In this document: piece by piece, positions 1-8,111 of the stretch
Layout: each line of letters begins with the position of its first letter
How positions within the stretch are numbered: the stretch's first letter is position 1
Assembly: GCA_910592005.1 (NCBI GenBank)
Contig: CAJVPP010002430.1
Location: 1 to 14,886, forward strand
Length of the DNA: 14,886 nt
Origin: Funneliformis mosseae
Lineage: Eukaryota; Glomeromycota; Glomeromycetes; Glomerales; Glomeraceae
Direction of reading: 5' to 3'
Notes under the pieces: model-generated
What the model saw: only the letters and a program-made list of their open reading frames with translations
Database searches by the model: none
Told to the model about the DNA's origin: nothing
Translations under genes and position numbers: made by a program

Positions 1-78
1 GCTATAACAAGAGTATTTTTATTATATTTGTTCAAAAAATTTGTTATATCAAGAGTTCGCTATATTAAGAGTTGACTG
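1..78 (-). mobile_element. Terminal end of a pogo-like DNA transposon, body outside window
   Basis: Read on the minus strand, this segment starts with CAGTCAACTCTTAATATAGC directly after a TA dinucleotide (79-80). It continues with iterated 'cgaactcttgatataac'-like units. A CAGT start, TA flanking and repeated 'CTC-T-GATATAACGAA' units are typical of pogo/Fot/Tigger terminal inverted repeats. Only one end is in the window; the body would lie to the left. The matching opposite end and transposase cannot be seen, so family assignment rests on the terminal motif alone. Confidence 0.55.
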
Positions 79-628
79 TACTATCCTCGAAAAAGTATCC
101 AGTCAAGCTTTTTTTAAATTTCTCAAGAATGAACATATCAACTAAATAAAATTTTTTATTTAAATAACCTCCTGATTTTGACAATAATGTGCATATGTTT
201 ATATTTGTGTAATAATGCATAGATCAGATTTAATATACAAAAATACAAAATAATTTCAATTTCACTTTTTAAAAATTGCATCATTTAATATGATAAAAAT
301 CGCAAATTATATGACTTTGAACGTGAACAAATTATCAGTTTAAAGTTAGCAGAAAGGATTCACAAGATCATCACATGTATTTTAAAATTTCTAAAAGCAC
401 TATTACAGATGTAATTTTGCGATATGCTAATTCTAATAATAGATCAAATGCTAAAAAATTCAGATAACAAATTTTATGATAAAAATGATGATCTTACATT
501 TAAGCAAATTATAAAAAAAAGGATTAGACATCTCTTAAATATTGATGATTTTAAAAATTTACACTTAAAATTTAAATAAATAATTTTTTTTATTTCAGCT
601 AATCAGATACTTTTTCAAGGGTAATGTA
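79..628 (+). mobile_element. Non-autonomous Tc1/mariner element, copy A
   Basis: About 550 bp bounded by inverted repeats. The left arm is 81-109 and the right arm 597-626, sharing the core GAAAAAGTATC read inward. TA flanks it on both sides (79-80, 627-628). The left arm lacks the first CA of the consensus. The interior (about 315-450) still reads as a transposase N-terminal helix-turn-helix: 'ERGQIIxLKLA'-like residues, then K-S-T-I-T-D-V-I-L-R-Y-A, close to the Tc1 DNA-binding domain. The catalytic part is absent, so this is an internally deleted copy. It aligns base for base with the first 350 bases of copy B. Confidence 0.65.
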
Positions 629-1854
629 ATAACTAGCTATTTTTTTTAATAAATTTCATAGTTTTAACGATAATGTATATATATTTATATTTGTAAAATA
701 ATATATAGATTAGTTTTAATAAACAAAAACATAAATATTTCTTTTTTTTTAAACTGCATTATTCATATAAGAAAAAGTTATAAATTAAATGAAAATAAAT
801 AATCAGTTATAAATAACTGAAAAAACTTATGAAGTTATTACTTATCTTTTAAAAATTTTACAAAGCACTGTTACAGATATGATCACCTGATATGCTAATT
901 TAAATAATGGATCAAATGCTAAAGGACTAAAAAATCATTTTCTATAAATAATAATGATCATTAAACTCTTAAAAATTATAAAGAAAAATAATTAAACTTT
1001 TCTTAATGAAATTTATCACAAGTTTTAAAATTTAAAAAATAGAAAAGTTTTATAAGATATTATTTATAAAGCTTTTTATCAAATGGAAATTTATTTATAA
1101 ATTACTGCATCAAAACTACTTCTTACAGAAAAACAATATGAAAATCGATTAAAATGATATATGAAGTAGTAAAATTGGTTAATTAAAAAATGAAAAACAG
1201 TAATTTGAAATAATAAATCATAATTTTTTTTTAAAAAATAATAGATCCAGTTGTATTTGAAGAGAAAATAGTATCTGATATAATATTTAAAATTTGACTT
1301 CTACAGTCAAACATAATGGTAGTAACATTATAGAATAAAATGCTTTTCAAAAAAGAATTGAAACCACTATTAAAAGTTAAGAATAAAATGAATTAGCTAG
1401 ATCTTATCAATATTTTAAAGAAAATTTATTGCTATTTATTCAATTCAAATATTATAGACAACCATATATATTCTAAGATAATAATACTTTAAATCATACA
1501 GTAAGAATGTTAAAACCAATTTGCTAAAAAAAAGATTAAGGTATTCTCTAATTAGCTTTTTTAATCTTCAGATCTTAATCTGATTAAATATATATAAAGT
1601 AAATTAAAATGAAGGTATAATAAACATTTTATATATCTAAAAAATCTTTGTAAATTTAAAAAAAATTGTAAGAGAAATAGAAAAAATTTCTATCTAAAAC
1701 TTATAATAAACTTATAAAAATCTGTCACATAAAATCAAAACATATATTAAAAACTAAGAATAGTTTATTAAATATTAAATATTATATTATATTAAAAATT
1801 CTAAATAAATAAAATTTTTTTTAGCTAACTGAATATTTTTCTAAGAATAGTGTA
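629..1854 (+). pseudogene. Decayed Tc1/mariner transposase element, copy B (DD34E type)
   Basis: About 1.2 kb with recognisable Tc1 transposase blocks in order. There is a helix-turn-helix region matching copy A (about 790-920). A T-V-K-H-x-G-G/S-x-I-M-x-W-like block lies at about 1301-1345. An F-stop-D-N-N-T-L-N-H-T block at 1471-1500 corresponds to the family motif FxQDNAPxHT and holds the second catalytic Asp (1477-1479). An S-x-D-L-N-x-I-x-x-x-stop-S-K-L-K block at 1565-1609 corresponds to SPDLNPIENxWSxLKR. The catalytic Glu codon has become AAA (Lys, 1586-1588), and Trp/Gln codons have become stops. The right terminal repeat is 1823-1852, followed by TA. The outer part of the left repeat is missing. 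The copy is dead. Confidence 0.72.
1823..1852 (+). repeat. Right terminal inverted repeat of Tc1 copy B
   Basis: This 30-base arm matches the 30-base right arm of copy A (597-626) without gaps. Every difference between them is a transition (C/T or A/G). It is followed by TA (1853-1854), the expected Tc1/mariner target duplication. Confidence 0.6.
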
Positions 1855-1976
1855 ATATAATGAATATAAATGCTAATATTAATATTATTAATATAATCAC
1901 TTACTTTAATTTTATTAGTAGACTTTATATACTAAATAGTTTAATATATAAAGTAAGCATCATATAATGAACTAAT

Positions 1977-2014
1977 CTTATATTGAGGATTTATTATATC
2001 TAGTAGTGACTGTA
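1977..2014 (-). repeat. Degenerate second copy of the pogo-like terminal repeat
   Basis: These 38 bases align without gaps to the element end plus TA at 43-80, with about 25 of 38 identical. The terminal GACTGTA is exact. Orientation is the same as at the window start, so the element's body would lie to the left, in sequence now occupied by the Tc1 relics. No opposite end is visible in the window. Confidence 0.42.
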
Positions 2015-3225
2015 ATAGTTTAATTTTTTATTTTAAAATTTAAAAATAATAAAGGTTTAAACATTATAAATATTTAGTAAAAAAATTTTTAAAATTTTTA
2101 AAATTATTGTAATCATATATCAATAAGCAAAAGTTTATAAAATTCAAGTTATAAAATTTTATTTCAAAGTTTATAATTTTAACAGATTACTATGTTTTAT
2201 TTTTATAATATAACTAATTTATATAAAAAAACAGCTTTAATAAAAAAAATAAAATAACTATTTTAAAGTTTTATATATTTCAAAAAAAAAAAAATAAAAA
2301 TTGATTATATATATTATATAATTTTAAAATTAAGCATCTTTTTTTATTATAGTAATATTAATTTTTAGGTAATTTTTAAAAATAAATTTTCTTTACTCTA
2401 AAGTTACCAATATTTTATTTTTTAAGTAATCATCAATAAAACTATATCTTATTTTTAATATAATGATCTTGTGTAATAAAATAATTTAACTTATTAATAT
2501 TATAAAACTATTTTAAAACTATTTTCATCTAGACAAAAAAAAAATGCCAAAAAAAGTTATAAAAATTAATAAACGTAAAAAAACTACTAAAAAAAATACT
2601 AAATGTAAATATTTCTTAAACTGTAGAGGTTTCAGACAAATTTGCTTGCTTATTTACTATAAATTCCCTTCTGATTTACTTTTATGAAAAATTAAAATTT
2701 AAAAATTTTTTTTTTAAATTAATTTTATAATATATATAATATTATAGTAAATTTTATTTTTTAATTATATAATAAATAATTTAAGGTTATTTATAAACCA
2801 AAAATTTGTAAATTATAAATTAAAAAATTTTATTATTAACCTTTGACCATCTTATTAATATTTACTTTTAGTAATATTAATCATAATAGAATATTATAAA
2901 AAGAATAACTTAAATTATTACAATTTTTATAATTTACTAAGATTCTTATTAATAGTAAAATAATTCAATTAATTCAAAAACATATGAAATTTAAGAAAAT
3001 TTTTAAAAAATTATTATAATAAATTTTTTAAAACTTAATTTTAAAAATTGAATTATTTAAAAACTTCTTAATAAACTTAAAATTTCTTTTAATAAAGTTG
3101 ATAAAATATATATTAAATTATATTTTTTATATAATTATTATATGATTAAAATTAAAAATTTAATATTTTATTAAAAATTAATACTTTTTTTTTTATGTTT
3201 GCAATCAATTTTGTCTGCTTTACAG
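2015..3225. other. AT-rich non-coding stretch, possible left flank of the Tigger relic
   Basis: Almost entirely A and T with short A and T homopolymers and no sustained reading frame. The only segment with protein-like character is 2544-2687 (listed separately). A TTTGTCTGCTTTACAG tract at 3210-3225 resembles a 3' splice site just before the first transposase-like residues. No terminal inverted repeat matching the right end at 5803 was found here. Confidence 0.4.
2544..2687 (+). pseudogene. Possible first exon remnant of the Tigger transposase
   Basis: A short open frame of 47 codons starts MPKKVIKINKRKKTTKKNTK and turns hydrophobic after about residue 21. A very basic N-terminus is common in pogo/Tigger transposases. 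A GTAAAT at 2605-2610 could be a splice donor paired with the acceptor-like site at 3225. It could equally be a chance frame in A-rich DNA. The link to the downstream relic is inference only. Confidence 0.15.
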
Positions 3226-3830
3226 TTTAAGGAATAACTTTTATTTTATAAAGCAAAAAAAAAAATTATTGATTATATAAAGCAAAATGAAAAAAATAAG
3301 GTGATAACATACTTTAAACTTGATACTACAAGTAAGTTTAGATTAGATAACTGAAATAAATTAAAACATAAAAAAAATTAGTTCTAGTCAAAAAGCTTTA
3401 TATTCTGAAATTGAAAAAAGTTATATTATTGAATTATTGAGTAAAGAAAGTAAGGACTAGTAATAACATATACAATTATATAAGTTAAAATGCTAAATTT
3501 TTAAAAGAAGATAATAATAACTAGCAGAGAACTTTAAGATATCAAATTATTAGGTATCTGTATTTATGAAAAAATATAAACTAACTTGGCAGAGAAATAT
3601 AAGAATTTTACAAAAACTTCTTGTATAGATTAAAGAATTATTAGAAAGATTTTACTAATTTATTATTTATCTTAGGGTTAAAAAATCCTATGAGTTAAGT
3701 AACATTATGAGACACTTGTATGGTTTAATATGATAAGAAATTTTATCATCAATCAGAAAGGTAAAAAGACAATTTAGATTCATATAATAAGCAATGAAAA
3801 ATTCAGTTTATAGTTATTTTAACATATTGT
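3226..3830 (+). pseudogene. Pogo/Tigger transposase relic, N-terminal half
   Basis: The conceptual translation shows the usual domain order with frame changes and stops. First comes a Psq-type helix-turn-helix (3244-3357) reading F-Y-K-A-K-K-K-I-I-D-Y-I-K-Q-N with a stop at the expected Trp (3352). Next is a CENP-B-type segment (3389-3480) reading Q-K-A-L-Y-S-E-I-E-K-S-Y-I-I-E-L-L. A linker follows (about 3560-3700) with F-M-K-K-Y-K-L-T-W and K-K-S-Y-E-L-S-N-I. The start of the DDE_1 domain is at 3709-3770, reading E-T-L-V-W-F-N-M and N-Q-K-G. In the family the latter is preceded by the first catalytic Asp (MDET); here that codon appears lost by a small deletion. Non-functional. Confidence 0.65.
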
Positions 3831-4850
3831 TAACATTAAAATAGATGTTATTACAAATACAGAAAATATTACATGAAAACTGTTAGGTAATAATGAAAAA
3901 TATTAAAGATCTATATGATTTACCTGATCGATTAAATCTATCAGTTCTGTCTGATACTATAAATTTTAATTATACTTATAATAATAGATAATTTTTCATT
4001 CTCAAATGTCTTCATTTTATTTTATTTATTTTTTTATTTCATATTATTTATCTTATATTTTAAATCTTTATTTTATTATTTTTTACTATTATTTTTTATC
4101 TAAAATTTATTAAAATAGTTAGTTTATAATGTAATTAAATAGTTAATCATAATAAATTTATTTTATATAAATAGAATAACTTTTTGCTTAAATTCTAAAT
4201 TAACTCTTTTACAAGTTTATTAACTTATCTGTAAGTTTCTACAAATTTCAATATTATAAATAAAAAAATCAATTTAAATCTATACAAGTTACTTTTTCCT
4301 TTAATATTATCTCTCATCTAAAATTTATTGTGATATTCTACACTAATTTTGTTATTGAGTTCTTCATTACAAGTTCAATTAAATATATCTTAAATTCAAA
4401 GCATAATAAATTGTCTAATTAATTCAAATATAATAGATATCTGTAGAATTTAATAAAAATTCTAAAGTCAGAAACTCCAACATGTAGAATCAACTACCAC
4501 AACCTTTTAACTTAAAAATTAAAATAACTGAAAATGAACCTAATGACAATGTATTACAAATGAGAAATTTTGCAAAATTTATGGTAATTAAATTATAATT
4601 TTTTTAATAATTTATTTAGTGATATATTTGAACTAATATTAATTTATTTATTTCTAAATTTGTTATATTATAAATGGTACAAAATTACTTCTAATATGTA
4701 TTTTTAAGGAAAATGAATTTCAAATGAAGAAAAATTCCTTCTGATATCTTAGTCTAGTTCTAAGAAAACAAATAGATGAATGTTAAGTTAATGAAGTAAT
4801 ATATAGATTATCTTAACAATATAATGAATAGTAATAGAATCAGAATTCTA
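3831..4850. other. About 1 kb separating the two halves of the Tigger transposase
   Basis: An intact Tigger transposase needs only about 300 bases between its first and second catalytic blocks, but here about 1.1 kb lies between them. The stretch contains a short open segment (3894-3992) ending at a stop, a T-rich block (4000-4110), and a second clean open segment (4488-4604) reading Q-P-F-N-L-K-I-K-I-T-E-N-E-P and ending near a GTAATT donor-like site. None matches a family I know. It may be an inserted element or the end of one relic and the start of another. Confidence 0.35.
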
Positions 4851-5629
4851 ATGATGATGATTTATAATTTCTTTAAAGAATATTTGAAGGAATCTATTAA
4901 GAAAAATTTTAAGATTATGGATTTGACCTAATAGTTATTCCAGCTGAATTGACTAGCATGTGTAAATCTCTTGATATTATAATTAACAAACTTTTTAAAG
5001 ATAATCTTCATAAAGAATGGCATCTCTAAATGGCTAATGAAAATGCTAGATGAAGTACTGAGAGTAAGAATGCTAATGGTTATAGTCCAGTTATAACTGT
5101 GACCAATATCAGTTGGTCAAAGGCTTCTGACTGACCGGTTGACCGACTAACTTGAAACTGAACATTCATATTTAAATAGTAAAAACATTTTGTATTAAAA
5201 TTAACAAAATCAACATTTTATTTTAATTAGCTATAAATTAAAATAACTTTCTATTAAGTCACAACTGCTCAATTATATTACTATTAACCGGTTGGTCAAC
5301 TGGTCAATTAAAATTGATCAGTTAACCAGTCGGTCATTCAAAGGCCTTTGACTGATCATTGACTGATCATTGACCAATCAGTGACTGACCATGACCGACC
5401 GTTATCATTCCTAGCTGAGAGTAATCTTCAGCATGGATAGATAAAAAGATCATAAGAGTAAATTTCTGATGAGGTAATTATTAATTTTTTTAAAAATTGT
5501 CATATATCAGATGTCTTGGATGATTTAAATATTAGTGATGATGATTTGGAAAATTCTGATAAAGAAAATGAGAATGAGATTATTGATATTAGTGATGATA
5601 ATAATACAAATTTTAATAAATCATTGTAA
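4851..5629 (+). pseudogene. Pogo/Tigger transposase relic, C-terminal half
   Basis: The DDE_1 (Tigger/jerky) catalytic core resumes at 4857 with M-I-Y-N-F-F, where families read xYDSF; the second catalytic Asp codon is AAT (Asn, 4866-4868). After a frame change comes D-L-I-V-I-P-A-E-L-T-S-M-C-K-S-L-D (4925-4975), matching the VIPGGLTSxxQPLD motif with the third catalytic Asp at 4973-4975. Then N-K-L-F-K-D-N-L-H-K-E-W (to about 5020). The frame is interrupted by a MITE (5098-5400) and resumes with I-S-D-E-V-I-I-N-F-F-K-N-C-H-I-S (5462-5509), the usual 'IxxSFKKCGIS' helix. It ends in an acidic tail of D, E, N and S, with a stop at 5627-5629. Probably the rest of the gene begun at 3226. Confidence 0.7.
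5098..5400. mobile_element. MITE (hAT-like) inserted in the Tigger relic
   Basis: A 303-base, non-coding element inserted inside transposase-coding sequence. Its ends are dense in GGTCA/TGACC words and form imperfect inverted repeats. The left arm 5109-5153 (ATCAG...GTCAAAGGC...TGACCG) pairs with the right arm 5318-5356 (CGGTCA...GCCTTTGACTGAT). Outside the right arm are four more TGACT/TGACC units. It is flanked by a near 8-base duplication, GTTATAAC (5090-5097) and GTTATCAT (5401-5408), matching at 6 of 8 positions. Eight-base duplications suggest a hAT-type origin. Exact ends are uncertain by a few bases. Confidence 0.6.
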
Positions 5630-5750
5630 TTAGATTATTTTTTATTTTTTTATTTGTAAATTCAATAGTTTTAATAGTTTTAATAATTTTACTAATCAAT
5701 TTAATAATAAATCTTTTACTTTTATTAATAAAATTATAAATTTTTTGAAG

Positions 5751-5803
5751 GGATGCTTATTTTCAGGTTATTTATAAATATAAGGATGCTTATTTTTGGG
5801 GCG
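5751..5803 (+). repeat. Right end of the Tigger element, two direct repeats
   Basis: GGATGCTTATTTT occurs at 5751-5763 and again at 5784-5796, a 33-base period. The second copy continues to GGGGCG and then TA (5804-5805). Repeated subterminal motifs ending beside a TA suit a pogo/Tigger terminus about 120 bases past the transposase stop. The corresponding left end (CGCCCC-AAATAAGCATCC) was not found in the window, so the assignment rests on position and motif. Confidence 0.42.
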
Positions 5804-5805
5804 TA

Positions 5806-6690
5806 ATATTTACAATAAAAAACATCTTATATCTCTTCAGAATTAAGGCGTCAGCCATAATGGTTCCAGAACATCGATAGCCTAAAACCATTTTTGGTCA
5901 AGTCTGGTAATTTAAATTTTCAGATCAGGTAACTGGTTTACAGATAAAATTCAAACTATTTCTAATTTTAACATCTGATTTTTTTATATCAAATCATTTA
6001 ATAATTTTTATATCTTCTAGTATTCCTCATAAACATGAAATGTTTATATAGCACGTATTAATTATATAATAGAATATTCTGTATTTTTAACTTTTCCGAA
6101 ATTACGAAAGGAAACTTGAAACCTTACTGTAAGGTAATAAAGAGAGACGATTATTTGATAAAAGGAAAACATAAAAGAAATAGGAAGAAAAAAAAAGTTA
6201 AACTTCATGTCTGCATTAGCCGAACGTTATATCATAACCTTTAATGGCAACAATTTTATAATTGTCTTATTATTTTACTTTTTGGTCAACTGAAAAAATG
6301 ATTTACTCTATTTAGGACATTCTATTATGTAATTGAGCAGATGAAACCATTTGTGTATCGGGCATGTCATTTACCCAAATAACATGGGTCAGTTTTCAAA
6401 TAATAACTGCATGACGATTATTTAATTGACCAAATGACCAACAAAACATTCATTTAAGTAAGTCGGGTGATTTCCAAAATTATATATTTCTGAAAGGGGA
6501 GACGTAACGGGGTGGCTTGGTATATACAATTTAATTCTCGGGTCATTTTCATTCATTTTATTATTCGTTTTTGTATTTAAAGTCCGTTTTTTTTTTTACA
6601 CTTATTCAGAGAATATTTTTTTTTTTTCATTTTTCTTTCTTTACATATTCAAGTGAATCTTCTATAAATACTTTTTACCAACTTTTAAAT
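5806..6690. other. Intergenic region upstream of the mS38 gene
   Basis: This region is less AT-extreme than the transposon zone and holds the presumed promoter and 5' leader of the gene starting at 6691. It contains several GACCAAA/TTTGGTCA words (about 5894, 6281 and 6429), a possible TATA-like TATATACAAT at 6521-6530, and a pyrimidine-rich leader (6586-6650). No coding potential except an upstream in-frame extension that I judge to be 5' leader. Confidence 0.45.
6521..6530 (+). promoter_or_regulatory. Possible TATA-like element of the mS38 gene
   Basis: TATATACAAT lies 161 bases before the chosen ATG, preceded by a relatively GC-rich stretch (about 6495-6520) and followed by a T-rich leader. 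Position is plausible for a fungal promoter, but AT-rich words are common here, so support is weak. Confidence 0.2.
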
Positions 6691-7563
6691 ATGGCAACAT
6701 TTTTCCGGCGGATATTGAACAAACGAAGTGTCAATTCACTCGTTCAACTTGATCGTTTTATAGGTGGCTGTCCTCATCGTCCAGTAATTTCTTTAACAAA
6801 TATGACCACAAGGTTATATTCTTCCTCGTCTTCTTCCTCGTCTCCATCAAGTACGAAAAAGAACAATACAACACATACTGCACCTCAGAAAGAATTGCAC
6901 TTTGTTCATGTTCAACATATACATCCACGAGAACTCGCGCAGAGCACGTTCTTTGCGTTGCATAGACCATTGTTAACCTTTGGTAATGAACAAATGCAAC
7001 AAACATTTGAAAATGGGCAGAACCAACAGGTTTGGGAAGAAGAAGGTAACCCAATTAATACATTAAAAATTTTGTCGTTTGTCTTTTGATCCATTTACTA
7101 AGTAAAATTTTTTTTTTTCGATCATTTTCATTTCATATTTTTTTTTTTAGATTACGAAGAGAATTCCGGATCCAATGCTAACAACGCAATACCACTCGCT
7201 AACCCACTTTCACCTTATCTAACTACTACTCCATTTCATCCCAATCAACCAACAATTTCAATGTCTGCTGCAGAATCAAAGTATGTAGTTAATAGATTTT
7301 TCTCTGAAATAAAATTAAAGTTCAATCAAGAACAATTATTAAATAATCAAAAGACGACAGTTACGGAATTAGAAGTAGATAATGTAAAACAACTGGAACA
7401 ATCGACAAGTGAAATTAATTTTGAAGAAGAAAGAAAGAAAAGAGAGAAAACTTTATATCTGACAAACATTCTTCAGAAGAGAAGATTGAAAATGAACAAA
7501 CATAAACTTAAAAAATTAAGGAAGAGAACTAGAGCATTAAGAAAGAGACTTGGAAAGATTTAA
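6691..7563 (+). CDS. COX24: Mitochondrial small ribosomal subunit protein mS38 (COX24/AURKAIP1 family)
   Basis: Two exons, 6691-7045 and 7151-7563, give 255 residues. The intron (7046-7150) has a GTAACC donor and a T-run/TTTTTTTTAG acceptor and joins in frame through a split Asp codon. Residues 219-255 (TLYLTNILQKRRLKMNKHK, then KLRKRTRALRKRL) are the very basic C-terminal helix of the mS38/COX24 family (DUF1713). In mitoribosome structures this helix lies in the small-subunit decoding region. In yeast the gene is also linked to COX1 mRNA processing or translation. The N-terminus MATFFRRILNKR is Arg-rich and suits a mitochondrial presequence. The middle is low-complexity (Ser run at 46-56, Asn/Pro stretches). 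The frame is open upstream to 6571, but that part is Phe-rich from T runs and reads as leader. The protein is longer than yeast Cox24 (111 aa). Next gene downstream is on the same strand. Confidence 0.87.
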
Positions 7564-7854
7564 TTAAGATATTTTGATCATTAATTTTGATAATTATTTT
7601 CAATTATAATATTATATAGAAATTAGTTGATTTGTTATATTCATTATTATTATTATTATGAACAATTTATTATTTTTTTTTTTTTTTTAGTTCAAAATAT
7701 GTATTAGAAATAATCATTGTAATTACGTAATTTTTTTTTTTCAACTTATTAAAAGGTAGCAAGCAAATTCTATTTGCTTGATAAAACCTTCTTTACCTTA
7801 TTATCAAAGAAACTGAATAAATTGTTGATACGTGTCATGAATAATACTCTAACT
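7564..7854. other. 3' flank of the mS38 gene with a perfect hairpin
   Basis: AT-rich 3' untranslated and intergenic sequence with an ATT microsatellite (about 7643-7659) and an 18-19-base T run ending in TTTAG (7672-7691). A perfect inverted repeat at 7760-7780 is listed separately. No open frame of note. Confidence 0.4.
7760..7780. repeat. Perfect 9-bp inverted repeat (hairpin)
   Basis: CAAGCAAAT (7760-7768) and ATTTGCTTG (7772-7780) are exact reverse complements around a TCT loop. The outer AAGGT (7753-7757) and ACCTT (7786-7790) can pair as well, across a short internal loop. It lies about 200 bases after the mS38 stop and could sit in its 3' untranslated region. Role unknown. Confidence 0.5.
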
Positions 7855-7988
7855 CAGTGTTGGCCGTTTGGCCATTAGCCATTTGGCCCCACAAAAAGGC
7901 TAAAAAATCTCGGCCGCGGCCAAATGCCAATCAAATTCTATTAAGTAGTTATTTGGCCAAAATTTGGCTGTTTGGCTGGCCACGGCGA
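7855..7988. mobile_element. GGCC-rich hAT-like terminal fragment or short MITE
   Basis: A GC-rich island in AT-rich DNA, starting CAGTGTTGGCCGTTTGGCC and carrying at least six (T)TTGGCC/GGCCAAA words and a CGGCCGCGGCC core (7911-7921). The right part (7951-7985) repeats TTTGGCC/TTTGGCTG in direct and inverted order. A CAGTG start with GGCC-rich subterminal repeats is common in hAT ends. I cannot find convincing 8-base target duplications, and the right boundary is uncertain. It ends about 125 bases before the next start codon. Confidence 0.4.
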
Positions 7989-8111
7989 AAAACTTCTTTA
8001 CTGCCTTAACTTAAACCGACGTGACAAATAATTGGTCACATGATACCCATATTCGATTAGATTATCTACAAAAAGTTTTTTTTTTTTTGTTTGCTTCGAT
8101 AATTTTCTGTT

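Noticed and set aside
6571..6690. In-frame extension of the mS38 gene to an upstream ATG at 6571
   Set aside because: The extra 40 residues are Phe-rich products of T runs typical of a 5' leader, and the ATG at 6691 begins a much better Arg-rich mitochondrial presequence.
7855..7988. GGCC-rich cluster considered as a CRISPR-like or minisatellite array
   Set aside because: The words are irregularly spaced, in both orientations, with no unique spacers. A transposon-end origin is simpler.
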